64,000 bases of DNA from Porphyrobacter sp. (lineage in GTDB: Bacteria > Pseudomonadota > Alphaproteobacteria > Sphingomonadales > Sphingomonadaceae), in NCBI GenBank assembly GCA_027533455.1, contig JAPZUC010000013.1, positions 31,004 to 95,003 on the forward strand, written 5' to 3'. The notes beneath the pieces are model-generated. The model worked only from the letters and a program-made list of their open reading frames with translations, was not told the DNA's origin and searched no databases. Shown here one piece after another: positions 53,321 to 62,704 of this stretch. Numbering within the stretch: the first letter of the stretch is position 1; every line of letters begins with the position of its first letter. A program made the translations under genes and the position numbers.

Positions 53321-54232
53321 GTGGTCAGAGAGTTGTGTCTAGATGGAATCTTCGAGCGCTGCCAAGGTGCCTACGCTGAACGCACCCTGTCTGGCTACCG
53401 CAATGACCTAGAACAGTTCCAGAGCTGGAGCGAGGCGCGACACAAGGCGTGGCTACCCGCTTCGCCGGCCACGGTCGCCGCGTTCATCGACGAAGAAACC
53501 AAGTGCAAGGCACTCTCTACGGTCAAACGGCGGGTCGAGGCGGTGAAATTCGCGCACCGCATGCTCGACCTGCCCTCACCCGTCGCCAACAGCGAGGTCA
53601 AGCTCGCCTTGCGGCGAGCGATGCGCAGCAACCGTGCTCGGCCCAAGCAGTCGCACGGTCTCACGCACGAGATACTCAGGCGCATCCTTGATGCCTGCCC
53701 CGACAGTCTCGCAGGGAAACGGGACGCGGCGATCATCTGCGTCGGCTACGACAGCCTGGCACGCAGCTACGAGTTATCGCTGCTGGAGGTCGAGCATGTA
53801 TCGAGCGCCTGCTCGACGATCCTGATCCCCCGCTCAAAAACGGACCAGAGTGGAGAGGGGCGCCTCGCCTATCTCGCCCCACGCACGCAGGAAATTCTGA
53901 TGGAGTGGCTGGACGCGAGCGGGATCACCGGCGGCCCGCTATTCCAGAGCCTGCACACGCGCAAGCTGTCGGGTCAGCCACTTTCGACCTCCGCCATCCG
54001 GAGATTGGTTAAGCGGGCAGGGATGCGTGCCGACGACGACGGCGAGGCAGTCAAGCTCTCGGGTCACTCGATGAGGGTGGGCGCAGCGCAGGACATGATG
54101 ACTGCCGGCCTCGACCACCTCGCCATCATGCAGGCAGGAGGATGGAAGACCCTCGACGTGGTCGCGCGCTATGTCGAGAATGCTGCAGCGCAGAACCTGC
54201 ACCGGCGCCGTTGGGCGAGCCTAAGCAGCTAG
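53321..54232 (+). CDS. Tyrosine recombinase/integrase
   Basis: A 303-residue site-specific recombinase. The N-terminal SAM-like DNA-binding domain (ERTLSGYRNDLEQFQSWSEA) spans about the first 95 residues. The catalytic domain has Arg148 (LARSYELSLLE), His249 and Arg252 (SGHSMRVG), Trp in GGWKTLD and the nucleophile Tyr284 (ARYVENA). The GTG at 53321 has AGGAAAG about 9 bases upstream; GTG 53297 is an alternative. It resembles the integrases of small mobile elements rather than XerC/D. It appears intact and borders the AT-richer polysaccharide cluster. Confidence 0.88.
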   Translation: MVRELCLDGIFERCQGAYAERTLSGYRNDLEQFQSWSEARHKAWLPASPATVAAFIDEETKCKALSTVKRRVEAVKFAHRMLDLPSPVANSEVKLALRRAMRSNRARPKQSHGLTHEILRRILDACPDSLAGKRDAAIICVGYDSLARSYELSLLEVEHVSSACSTILIPRSKTDQSGEGRLAYLAPRTQEILMEWLDASGITGGPLFQSLHTRKLSGQPLSTSAIRRLVKRAGMRADDDGEAVKLSGHSMRVGAAQDMMTAGLDHLAIMQAGGWKTLDVVARYVENAAAQNLHRRRWASLSS

Positions 54233-54340
54233 AAGCGCACGAGGCGCTAGACGTTCGCTGGTGATCGGCTCTCGTTTCGCGACCCCGCCAATCAGTCGGG
54301 CCGTCTCCCAGAAATGCCCGGCTCTCGCTGCAATCTAGGC

Positions 54341-54922
54341 TCAGACTGACTCAGCCGGCTTGAGGACGCGCTTCTTCACGAACTCCGCGGGTGCTCCGGA
54401 ATAGATACTCCACGGATCGAGGTCTTTGCTGGCTGTACTCCCAAGCCCGAGCACGGCCCCTTCTCCGACAGTAACGCCTGGCCCAACGGTAGATCTAGCG
54501 GCGATCCATGCTCCGTCCCCGATCGTGATCGGCTTGACTATCAAGTCAAACGTTATCGAGCTCCAGTCGTGACTGCCGGTGCACAAATACGCGCTTTGTG
54601 AAATGCAAGCGTTTGATCCGATCTTCACCAGCGCGAGATTGTCGATCCAGACATCTTCGCCAATCCAACTATGGTCACTGACTTCAAGTCTCCATGGAAA
54701 CTTGATCCTGACATTTGGCTTGATTACTACGCCCACACCGATACGGGCGCCGAACATTTTAAGGAGCAACCGCCGGTGCGCAGACCCAGGCAACCGGGAT
54801 GAAACGAAGAGGGCCTGCGTCACCATCCAGATCGCTTCGAACCATTTAGGCCGCGCCCGGTCAAATTGCGGATTACGGAAGCGCGCGAGATGGATGGCAG
54901 GTTCTTCGGACATGTTGAGCAT
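54341..54922 (-). CDS. Hexapeptide-repeat acetyltransferase, WcaF-like
   Basis: A 193-residue left-handed beta-helix protein with hexapeptide repeats (IGVGVVIKPNVRI, then VWIDNLALVKIGSNACISQS, and the stretch ending GAWIAARSTVGPGVTVGEGA). The opening FDRARPKWFEAIW and the GSHDWSS block match WcaF-type colanic acid acetyltransferases. It would acetylate a sugar of the exported polysaccharide. It is the last gene of the minus-strand cluster. Confidence 0.87.
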   Translation of the reverse strand: MLNMSEEPAIHLARFRNPQFDRARPKWFEAIWMVTQALFVSSRLPGSAHRRLLLKMFGARIGVGVVIKPNVRIKFPWRLEVSDHSWIGEDVWIDNLALVKIGSNACISQSAYLCTGSHDWSSITFDLIVKPITIGDGAWIAARSTVGPGVTVGEGAVLGLGSTASKDLDPWSIYSGAPAEFVKKRVLKPAESV

Positions 54923-54996
54923 TTAGTGTTTCGCCACAATCTCGTTTGCGCTTGACCGAGCAGGTGCAGCAGAATGTAGGCGCCTACAAACCCGCA

Positions 54997-56193
54997 TCAG
55001 AGAGCCCAACCGCTCGCGTCGTTTGCCTCAAACACAAAATCCGGTCGCGCCCCCTCGCCAAGCGCCCATTTGTAGAGATCAACAAACGAAGCGGCGACGG
55101 CATCCCAAGAAAAATCTCTCTCGACCAGTTTGCGACCAACCCGCCCCATTGCCTCAAGGTCCGAACCACTCATCCGAAGAAAATCCGTCAGTGGGCCGAT
55201 CATTTGCTCTGGTGTGGAGGGGATTTCGATGGCTGCCCCACACTCGAAACCAGCCGGCAAATTGCACGCAGTCGTCATAGCGACAGGAAGCCCATAGGCC
55301 CAAGCTTCGAGCACGGCCATCGGCAGACCTTCGCTAAACGAAGGGAGAATGAATGCAGATGCATGCCGGAGAGCAGCGTCCTTCTCTGCGCCGAACAACG
55401 GACCCAAAAGCGAAATCTCAGCATTAAGGTCAAGTTCGCTAACCAGTTTCTTGATTTCGTCTGCGTGAGATTGCTGCCCCCAACCAGCAACTGCAAGTTT
55501 CCAACCGCCTAGTCGGCTTGTGCGTTTTAGATCTGAGATCGCCCGGATTAGCCCGGCGAGATTTTTCTTGGGATGAACTCGACCGAGGAAGAGAAGCACA
55601 GGTACGTCTTTTGCGAACTGATTCACCCACGGTGCCGGAACGTCCGCCGTCCGAGGCCCGGGTATAGAGACACCGTTGGGGACGATGGCTATAGGGTTGC
55701 GCAAGCCAAATTTTCGAATGTGATCAGCCTCAGCAGAATTCAGTGCATGGATACACTGAGCTCCAGTGAGATGGCGATCCTCAAAAAGTCGTCGAGCGAT
55801 CTGCTTTTTCCAGCCGGAGATGCCTAGAGCATGGGGCTCCAGCATTCCGTGGGGCGAAACGATGTATGGTTTGCGAAACCTTCGTCCCCAATCAGCTACT
55901 TGGGCGGATGTAGCCATCCAAATTCCGTGTGTGTGTGCAATATCAGGCAGATCTTTGCACAAAGACTCAAATAGCTTAGGCGCCCAACCAAGTGCACTTG
56001 GGCCGATGGCAGGAAAAGCATCTACCTTCGCCCCACCCCAGTCTTGGCTTTCGTAAAGCCAGGCGGCATCTTCCAGTCCCAAGATTCGAAGTTCCAAAGA
56101 CTGCTTACACAAAGCTAGGGAGGTCGCCTCTACAGCAGCACTCACGCCGCCACCCGGGTGCGAGAGTGAATGGGTTACAAGGGCAACCTTCAA
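54997..56193 (-). CDS. Glycosyltransferase, family 4
   Basis: A GT-B glycosyltransferase of about 398 residues. The N-terminus (LKVALVTHSLSHPGGGVSAA) carries the Gly-rich acceptor loop. The C-terminal domain has LFLGRVHPKKNLAGLIRAI and the EX7E-type block SAFILPSFSEGLPMAVLEAWAYG. A TTG at 56193 fits the family start; the ATG at 56235 overlaps the upstream gene by 23 bases and is an alternative. It adds one sugar to the lipid-linked repeat unit. Donor and linkage cannot be read from sequence. Confidence 0.88.
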   Translation of the reverse strand: MKVALVTHSLSHPGGGVSAAVEATSLALCKQSLELRILGLEDAAWLYESQDWGGAKVDAFPAIGPSALGWAPKLFESLCKDLPDIAHTHGIWMATSAQVADWGRRFRKPYIVSPHGMLEPHALGISGWKKQIARRLFEDRHLTGAQCIHALNSAEADHIRKFGLRNPIAIVPNGVSIPGPRTADVPAPWVNQFAKDVPVLLFLGRVHPKKNLAGLIRAISDLKRTSRLGGWKLAVAGWGQQSHADEIKKLVSELDLNAEISLLGPLFGAEKDAALRHASAFILPSFSEGLPMAVLEAWAYGLPVAMTTACNLPAGFECGAAIEIPSTPEQMIGPLTDFLRMSGSDLEAMGRVGRKLVERDFSWDAVAASFVDLYKWALGEGARPDFVFEANDASGWAL

Positions 56194-56212
56194 AACGACA
56201 CCAATAGTCCGA

Positions 56213-57421
56213 TCACGCGACGGTTCTGATTTCACGTTTTGAAAGAAAGCGAATGAGCAGCTCGTCCCAAGGCTTCAGGCGCCTTTGCGGAAGCAGATAA
56301 GCCAATTTGCAAGCAGCTGAGAGGCCTTCAGAAAAACGTTCAGGACCCCATTCAGCAACAATCTGACGGCTAAACTCACCCATTCTAGCTCGCTCGCTTG
56401 GAGATAGCGCAATCAAGAGAGACAAGGCAAGCGCCATATCTTCAACGTTCAACGGATCGACTACCCAGCCATTTTTCCCTTCATGGACCAGCTCAGGACT
56501 GGCGCCGCATGGCGCTGAAACCACCAAGGGAAGCCCCGCTGCAGCAGCCTCATTGATCACCAATCCCCATTGCTCAGCAGTAGAGACGTGCACAAAACCT
56601 TCTGCAAGCCCATAGAACGATGGAAGCAAATCATAGGGACGAAAACCCATCAGATGCACCCGGTCAGTGACGTCATTTTCCAGAATTGCAGCCTCGACCG
56701 ATCGGCGTTCGGGCCCATCACCCAAAAGGACCAAATCCGGCGCGTCACAAGTCGAGCCTATCGATTTAGCATATGCCTGAATCAACCGAGGCAGATTTTT
56801 CTTGGGGATAAATCGCGCCGAAGCCAACAGATACCTTGCAGGCAAACCTAGGCGACGACGTTCAATCTCACCCTCAGCACGAGCTCTCGCTGCACCCGCA
56901 AAAAAATGCCGATTGTCGACAGTGTCGTAACCAACAAAGACGTTTTCCTCAGGCATACCAAGAGAAACAATGTAATCTCTATGAACTCTTCCTCCAACGA
57001 GCGCAGTATCGCAGGTTCTTACAATCCGTGATTTTAACTTTTCACGATGTAACGAGCGAGCGGCGTCCGAATACTGACTATCTGACATGACAACCAGCTT
57101 CTTTTGATTACGCTTCGCCCACAAAATCGCAGCGAAGCACTGAACAGTTGCCCAACCAGCAATCACGACGACATCAGGCTTATGTGAATCAAGCACAGCC
57201 ATAATGGATCGGAAAATCCGATTTGGTTTCACGCCGATCAATTCGATGAACTTTACATCACCGACGTCATCGCTCCTAATATCTGAATAAAACATCTCAC
57301 TACTTCTCGCATTCACTAGAAGCGTTTTAGCACCCGTTCTGCTATATTCCTTAATTCGCCCTGCAAAGTAATGAGGCACAGCTGAAACAATTATTGCAAT
57401 TTCCATTTTATATAATTCCAA
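56213..57421 (-). CDS. Glycosyltransferase, family 4
   Basis: A 402-residue GT-B enzyme. The C-terminal nucleotide-sugar domain has LLASARFIPKKNLPRLIQAY, LLGDGPERRSVEAAI and FVHVSTAEQWGLVINEAAAA (EX7E-like). The N-terminal domain begins IAIIVSAVPHYFAGR. An ATG at 57406 is a possible later start. A 120-base gap separates it from the acyltransferase gene. Base composition is more AT-rich than in the left part of the window. Confidence 0.88.
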   Translation of the reverse strand: MELYKMEIAIIVSAVPHYFAGRIKEYSRTGAKTLLVNARSSEMFYSDIRSDDVGDVKFIELIGVKPNRIFRSIMAVLDSHKPDVVVIAGWATVQCFAAILWAKRNQKKLVVMSDSQYSDAARSLHREKLKSRIVRTCDTALVGGRVHRDYIVSLGMPEENVFVGYDTVDNRHFFAGAARARAEGEIERRRLGLPARYLLASARFIPKKNLPRLIQAYAKSIGSTCDAPDLVLLGDGPERRSVEAAILENDVTDRVHLMGFRPYDLLPSFYGLAEGFVHVSTAEQWGLVINEAAAAGLPLVVSAPCGASPELVHEGKNGWVVDPLNVEDMALALSLLIALSPSERARMGEFSRQIVAEWGPERFSEGLSAACKLAYLLPQRRLKPWDELLIRFLSKREIRTVA

Positions 57422-57541
57422 GCCACGTAACTCTATTCAAGCTATTTGTCGAGTTCAATATATTCGATAAAAAGACCTCGGGAACATCTATTCGGCAGAT
57501 TTGTCAGATCCTGATATTCAAACAGAAATGGCTTATTTATG

Positions 57542-58711
57542 TTATTTTATGCGTGTAGCCATTGTGATGGCTGGCCGCTCCACGAACAGGTAAAGTGTAT
57601 ATCCGAATACGACCGAAGCTAATGTTGCCGTCAATGCTCCAGCCAAGCTATGTGAACCGATAGGAAGGCCAAAAAGCTTAAGTACGTGGAAGGTCACCAC
57701 ATGCGTCGCATAGATGGAGAAACTGAAAATCCCAATAGACGCAAGCGATGATAGGCAAAATTCGACACAAGGTCTCCGCAATTGCCCCAACCGCAAACCC
57801 AAAATGACAAATGCACCCGCTGCAATTGTCAACGGCAGACAACTTAGCACTGATGTACTCCGTCCCCACTGGCTTCCGTCCAGAGCGATCCCTCCTGTTA
57901 CCGCGCAGATTATGGAGAGCCCCCACCACCAAATACCGTGGGGGAGCCGCCCCCGCGAAGACTCGCATTCGGCAATATATGCCCCGAAAGTCCACATGAA
58001 CAAAAAAGCAAAGAAAATCGGTGTTACTCCGAAGGCAAACGGGTTTGCTTCTGTCCATCGGAAGAAAAAATCGAGTCCCACATACACCGTCGATATTGCG
58101 GCCGACGCGATCAGCATCGCATACGCGCCAAATTTCTTCGAAATAAAATAAACAATGGGGTAGAACAAATAAAGATGAATCTCTATCGAAAGCGTCCAAA
58201 ACACTCCGTTCCAACTATACATTGGCGCAATTATCCCCTGAAGAGATAAAACACTAACAAAAAATGCGTACGCGGAGCGATCCACATCGCGTATTTCAAC
58301 GCCTCTCAAAAATTCGATGTGGGAAACCAAAAAGGTAAGCATCAACGCTGCCAAATAAACTGGATAGATTCTGAGAGCTCGGCGCTTGTAGAAAAGCAAC
58401 CAGTCCACGGCAACTTGGTCGCTTGCTGCAAATTGCTGGGAGGCTCGACGATGAATGCAGTAACCACTCAAAACAAAGAACACTTGGACGCCGAACCATC
58501 CAAAAGAAAACGGGGCCGATGCATACCCAATCAGCGCGTCAGGCCAAATAGTAATTCCATAAGTTCGCCAAACTGCCGACAATCCCGCCCAAAACTCCAC
58601 ACGAGCATGGTATAAAACGACAGCGATTGCAGCCAAACCGCGCATCGCATCTATAGCATCGACACGCTTGTAGTTAACAGCCGAGTGCATCGAGGCAGTT
58701 TCCTGAATCAA
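57542..58711 (-). CDS. Acyltransferase 3 family membrane protein (OafA-like)
   Basis: A 389-residue integral membrane acyltransferase with about ten hydrophobic segments. The N-terminal AIDAMRGLAAIAVVLYHARV contains the Arg and catalytic His of the family, followed by FGVQVFFVLSGYCIHRRASQ. Such proteins O-acetylate surface polysaccharides or O-antigens. The start lies one base after the end of the flippase gene. An ATG eight codons later (MHSAVNYKRV) could be used. Confidence 0.88.
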   Translation of the reverse strand: MIQETASMHSAVNYKRVDAIDAMRGLAAIAVVLYHARVEFWAGLSAVWRTYGITIWPDALIGYASAPFSFGWFGVQVFFVLSGYCIHRRASQQFAASDQVAVDWLLFYKRRALRIYPVYLAALMLTFLVSHIEFLRGVEIRDVDRSAYAFFVSVLSLQGIIAPMYSWNGVFWTLSIEIHLYLFYPIVYFISKKFGAYAMLIASAAISTVYVGLDFFFRWTEANPFAFGVTPIFFAFLFMWTFGAYIAECESSRGRLPHGIWWWGLSIICAVTGGIALDGSQWGRSTSVLSCLPLTIAAGAFVILGLRLGQLRRPCVEFCLSSLASIGIFSFSIYATHVVTFHVLKLFGLPIGSHSLAGALTATLASVVFGYTLYLFVERPAITMATRIK

Positions 58712-58712
58712 G

Positions 58713-60071
58713 TCAGCGTTCCTCTATATTGCTGTTCTGGAAAACGTCTGTCCGGACGCCGCAAAGGAAATAGCACGCTGCTGACTGCCCACCCATATAA
58801 CAAACCAACTGAACACAGGTTCCGATTGCAGCACCTGACATTCCTATTGACGGGACCAAAAGAAACGAGACAAGCGCATTCACCCCTAATGATGTCAACG
58901 TAATTGCAAATACAACTCTCTCCTTTTTAAACGCCAATAGAACCGGCTGCGCGGGCCCCAGCAAACTCATGCCACAGAAGCCGATCAACAGTATAATCAG
59001 AGGCCACTTTGCCTCAGTAAAGCTGGGACCATAAAAGCTTAAATATGCATGAGAACCCGCGGCGGCCACACAAGCAGCACAAACTGTCAAAATGCTTCCA
59101 GACATCGCTGCCTCTCGAACAGAACGAGCGGTGCCAATTATGTCACCTTTGGCAACCAAACGAACAATGGTAGGAGATGCAAGTGCAATCGAAGCGCCGT
59201 AAAAAAAGGAAATAACGTTTGCCGCTCGTGCTGCCGCATAGTAGTGGGCCACTACGGTTGAATCAGCAAGCGCTGTCAAAACAATTATATCTACTTGAGT
59301 AGTTGCATTTATCACCAACTGAACTGCGGCGAATGTAAGAGCGGACGAAAGCGCGCGCGTATGTTGTTGATCCCAAAGATCTCCGTTTCTAACATCAGTC
59401 CAGACTAAAACGAGATCCGGATAATTCCTCGTAAAAAGGAAATACGCGAGTAAAGCAATGCTCACTGCAACCCCGGCGATCTGTGACCCGAGAGCTGAAA
59501 TCAGGGATGTTGAGCCAAAGGCAGCCAACGCCAAAAGAAATACAAGCGCAGCTATAGGTCGCCAAAACCCAGTGACCCATGCGCTAAGTAGTACGCGCTC
59601 CAGTCCGGCGTGAATGGCAGCAAGCACTCCCGCCAAGCCGCTTAAGGTCATGAATGCCAGGACCAAAGCGTAGCTTCTGTCCCAAAAGCTGTTCGTCAAA
59701 ATCGTAGCAAATAGGATTATCGACGAAGAGATACAGAGCAATTTCGCGATCGGCACTAAGCTAGCTCGATCGCCAGATCCTCGGGAATGCGCAAGCTCCC
59801 GTTCTAGGAGCTGGGGTAAACCGAACGAAATTATTACAGCTCCGAGGCTCGCAGCCGTCATTAGAGAAACATAGTTTCCGAACGCCTCTGCACCGAGCAA
59901 TCGCGCACCGACGATTGAAAAAGCGAGAGACGCAATGGCGGAAAATATTCTGATCCCGGCCGTAAAAGCCGCAGAAAGATTCCTAGCGGCTAAATTCTGA
60001 ATTTGCCGTATAAGTCTTTCAACATACAGCAGGAACTTGGTTTCGGGCGTCATTTTCAATTCTGTTTCCAA
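58713..60071 (-). CDS. Oligosaccharide flippase, Wzx-like (MATE/MOP superfamily)
   Basis: A 452-residue protein with about 12-14 membrane segments. It has the N-terminal pattern SIVGARLLGAEAFGNYVSLM and a Gly/Ala-rich core typical of polysaccharide-exporter flippases. It would move the lipid-linked repeat unit across the inner membrane. It lies directly after the polymerase-like gene and before the acyltransferase gene, as expected for a Wzx/Wzy system. Confidence 0.85.
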   Translation of the reverse strand: METELKMTPETKFLLYVERLIRQIQNLAARNLSAAFTAGIRIFSAIASLAFSIVGARLLGAEAFGNYVSLMTAASLGAVIISFGLPQLLERELAHSRGSGDRASLVPIAKLLCISSSIILFATILTNSFWDRSYALVLAFMTLSGLAGVLAAIHAGLERVLLSAWVTGFWRPIAALVFLLALAAFGSTSLISALGSQIAGVAVSIALLAYFLFTRNYPDLVLVWTDVRNGDLWDQQHTRALSSALTFAAVQLVINATTQVDIIVLTALADSTVVAHYYAAARAANVISFFYGASIALASPTIVRLVAKGDIIGTARSVREAAMSGSILTVCAACVAAAGSHAYLSFYGPSFTEAKWPLIILLIGFCGMSLLGPAQPVLLAFKKERVVFAITLTSLGVNALVSFLLVPSIGMSGAAIGTCVQLVCYMGGQSAACYFLCGVRTDVFQNSNIEER

Positions 60072-60139
60072 GCCAGAGCGTTTGCATGGATCATGTGTTT
60101 ATTGAAGCGTCGGTTTGACCGGCTTTTCGGCCCAATTGA

Positions 60140-61423
60140 TCAGGGGCGGACCGAATGCGACCGCCGACCAATTGCGATGCGGCGACGCTTCAAAAATCCG
60201 AAAATGAAAAGAGAAAAGACTACCAAGGCTGGAAGGCGCGCTGGGAACACCAAAAAACCATGGGTGATCGAGATTAAGCCCGCAGATAACGCAATAAGAT
60301 AAAAGTATTGGTGGAAAAGCGAACCAGCCATAGCTAGCCTAAATAGCCAACCGTATGCGAATCCAACGATTAAGTAAATTAGAGGTGCAGCGTATCCAAA
60401 TGCTTCAAACGTGTCCGCAAACGCGGTTATAACCGTACCTAAATCCGTTTTGACGTTTGCAGATTGAGGGACACCTTGGTCAAAGATCTGCAACGATCGT
60501 TTGGTTTCATAACCCAACCACTGCCCTGGCACATAGTTGAAGACAAACGTATCCCAGATTCGAAGCCCCCAAGTGTGACCTCCTGAGGCGTCCACCGCAC
60601 CAACTACACGAACCGCATTCCCAAGCTCTGTATACAGAGGCATTACATCGCTCGCAAACGGATCAATCTTTAACAACTCTTCTACGGAAAACGTTCCCCG
60701 GACACGAATTCCATCTTCATTTGTTTGAAAAATTATTCGTCGGACTTGCGAAATCGAGCTGACCAGTATCGCAGCAACAGCTCCGCCACCCAAGAGGATT
60801 AGACGGCTCGGAAGCTGTCTACGCGCAAACCATCCGGCTATGATTACGATCAGAGCTATCTCAACGGTAGATTCCCTTCGTGCATCCAGAAGCGCCGCTG
60901 GAACGATAAATGCAGCATTGAAAAGTGCCCAATAGAGGAAGTTACGATCATAGCTGCGTAAATAGCAGAGCAGGCTAATTGCGAATGCGAGGATTTGAAA
61001 TTTTGAGAAAAAATACAGAATAGTAGGCACACCAGTCCACTGAGACACGCCAGTCAATTCGCTTGGCAAGCGCCTGAGCCAAATGGAGAAAATCGCTCCC
61101 ACTAATGAAGCCCCGACAACTGCCCAGCGAAGCTGAGTTTCATTGTAGACAGCGAAAGTGAGTTTTCCACGTTGGAAAGCGGCGAGCCTCCATCCAAGGA
61201 TTGTTGCGCCCAACAAGCCGATAGCAATTACCAAAACTTTGGATAAATCATCTTGAGGCGCTGCAGGGTCCTTAAGCAACTGGTGCGCCTGAGGTAATAC
61301 GAAGCCAGCATAGAGTGCCGCGATTAGAGTTGGAAATTCGCAAAATTTTCTGAGATTGTAAACTGCTGCCCAAAGCAGCCAGGCGCAAATGGTAACTAGA
61401 AAGAAGAATAAAATTTCCGTCAT
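60140..61423 (-). CDS. O-antigen/oligosaccharide repeat-unit polymerase-like membrane protein
   Basis: A 427-residue membrane protein with about ten hydrophobic segments and a large periplasmic loop rich in polar residues (about 230-340), the layout of Wzy-type polymerases. Sequence motifs in this family are weak, so the call rests on topology and on its place between a glycosyltransferase and the flippase gene. The ATG at 61423 overlaps the stop of the upstream gene (ATGA). Confidence 0.72.
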   Translation of the reverse strand: MTEILFFFLVTICAWLLWAAVYNLRKFCEFPTLIAALYAGFVLPQAHQLLKDPAAPQDDLSKVLVIAIGLLGATILGWRLAAFQRGKLTFAVYNETQLRWAVVGASLVGAIFSIWLRRLPSELTGVSQWTGVPTILYFFSKFQILAFAISLLCYLRSYDRNFLYWALFNAAFIVPAALLDARRESTVEIALIVIIAGWFARRQLPSRLILLGGGAVAAILVSSISQVRRIIFQTNEDGIRVRGTFSVEELLKIDPFASDVMPLYTELGNAVRVVGAVDASGGHTWGLRIWDTFVFNYVPGQWLGYETKRSLQIFDQGVPQSANVKTDLGTVITAFADTFEAFGYAAPLIYLIVGFAYGWLFRLAMAGSLFHQYFYLIALSAGLISITHGFLVFPARLPALVVFSLFIFGFLKRRRIAIGRRSHSVRP

Positions 61424-62640
61424 TGTAAATTGATCTTTACTTGATCCAGCATTTTTATAATCCTTTTTCCATAACCATTCAGAGAGTATTCATCCGCTGA
61501 GTTATATGAAAAGGTGTCTGAGGTTGTTTGAAATGTCTCAAGCGAATGCACGAGAGCTTTCAGATCGCCAGCGGGTATCACGGTTATTCCACTATGGTTT
61601 GGCGGGCCGGAATTTGGCGTACAGATAACTGAAATTCCGGACATAATTGCCTCATATATTACGGTTGCAGAGCCTTCACAAATTGAGGGTAATACCAGAA
61701 CATCGGCCCACGAGTAGAGAGGCATTATTTGCGAGCGCGGAACTCGCCCTTCAAAGCGCATGTTCTTAGGCGCCGATTTCACGACTTCACTTGGAAGCGC
61801 CACCGCACCAGCAAGACGAACCTCGACTGATCTTGATTGCACTTGCTTGACGGCTTCAAGCAAATAATGTGCTCCCTTCCTTAGCCCTACTTCCCCACAG
61901 AACAAAATTCGCAGTGGCTCCGCTGTAAGAGTTTTCGGCTTTGGCTGTAAGCCGTGCAGCTTTGCATCGCCCACACCATATGGCAGGATGTAACATTTTT
62001 CCGCAGGCCCGCCCCGCTCAGCAATTCCATCAACAACAAACTGGGACGGACACACTATGATATCGGCAAGTAGCCATTCTGCCTCTTCGCGTTCAGATGT
62101 AAGTCTGAAGGGAGCAGACGCCTCGCCATTCGTGTACTGCGGCCACCGATCTTCTTCGGCTCGAATTAGCCGCGCGCTAACAGCGAGTGGAGCCATGGTT
62201 TGCTCCAAAACACAGAGTTTCTTCTCAATTTTCGCCGCTTTAAACACTTCAAGAGCCGCACCATTGAAACAGTAGACGATATCCGCTTCTCCGAAACCAT
62301 ATTCCGCTACTTGCTCGCAAAACCGCCGACCAAAATCTGCATAAATTCGATCAAGATCTGAATTTTTTCGTAAAAATCGTCGGCTGAATTTATACTCAAG
62401 CCCTAACCGTTCGAAATTTGTGACCAGTTCGCTCGGAATAGAAACAGAAGAGCGGCCAAGCCAACGGTCTAACGCTCGAGGACGAATGGCTGACGGCGTT
62501 GAAACAAGAAGCGTCTTTAGTTTTTTTTTGTTGCCAATATAGGTGTCCGTGTACAGACGCTCTAACAATCCATGATCGGCAAGAATTCTGGGCACTGCAT
62601 AGTGCATCCTCGCTCCAATTTGCGCGACAACAACTTTCAT
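61420..62640 (-). CDS. Glycosyltransferase, GT-B type
   Basis: A 406-residue protein. The C-terminal part has ILFCGEVGLRKGAHYLLEAV and DVLVLPSICEGSATVIYEAI (the EX7E motif), typical of family 4. The N-terminal domain starts VVVAQIGARMHYAVPRIL and is more divergent. It belongs to the polysaccharide cluster and overlaps the polymerase gene. Specificity is unknown. Confidence 0.85.
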   Translation of the reverse strand: MKVVVAQIGARMHYAVPRILADHGLLERLYTDTYIGNKKKLKTLLVSTPSAIRPRALDRWLGRSSVSIPSELVTNFERLGLEYKFSRRFLRKNSDLDRIYADFGRRFCEQVAEYGFGEADIVYCFNGAALEVFKAAKIEKKLCVLEQTMAPLAVSARLIRAEEDRWPQYTNGEASAPFRLTSEREEAEWLLADIIVCPSQFVVDGIAERGGPAEKCYILPYGVGDAKLHGLQPKPKTLTAEPLRILFCGEVGLRKGAHYLLEAVKQVQSRSVEVRLAGAVALPSEVVKSAPKNMRFEGRVPRSQIMPLYSWADVLVLPSICEGSATVIYEAIMSGISVICTPNSGPPNHSGITVIPAGDLKALVHSLETFQTTSDTFSYNSADEYSLNGYGKRIIKMLDQVKINLQ

Positions 62641-62704
62641 ATGGTGTAGCTCTTCAATAGAGGCCCAAACACAACCAAAGCAGCTAAAACGATGAACGCC
62701 CCAA

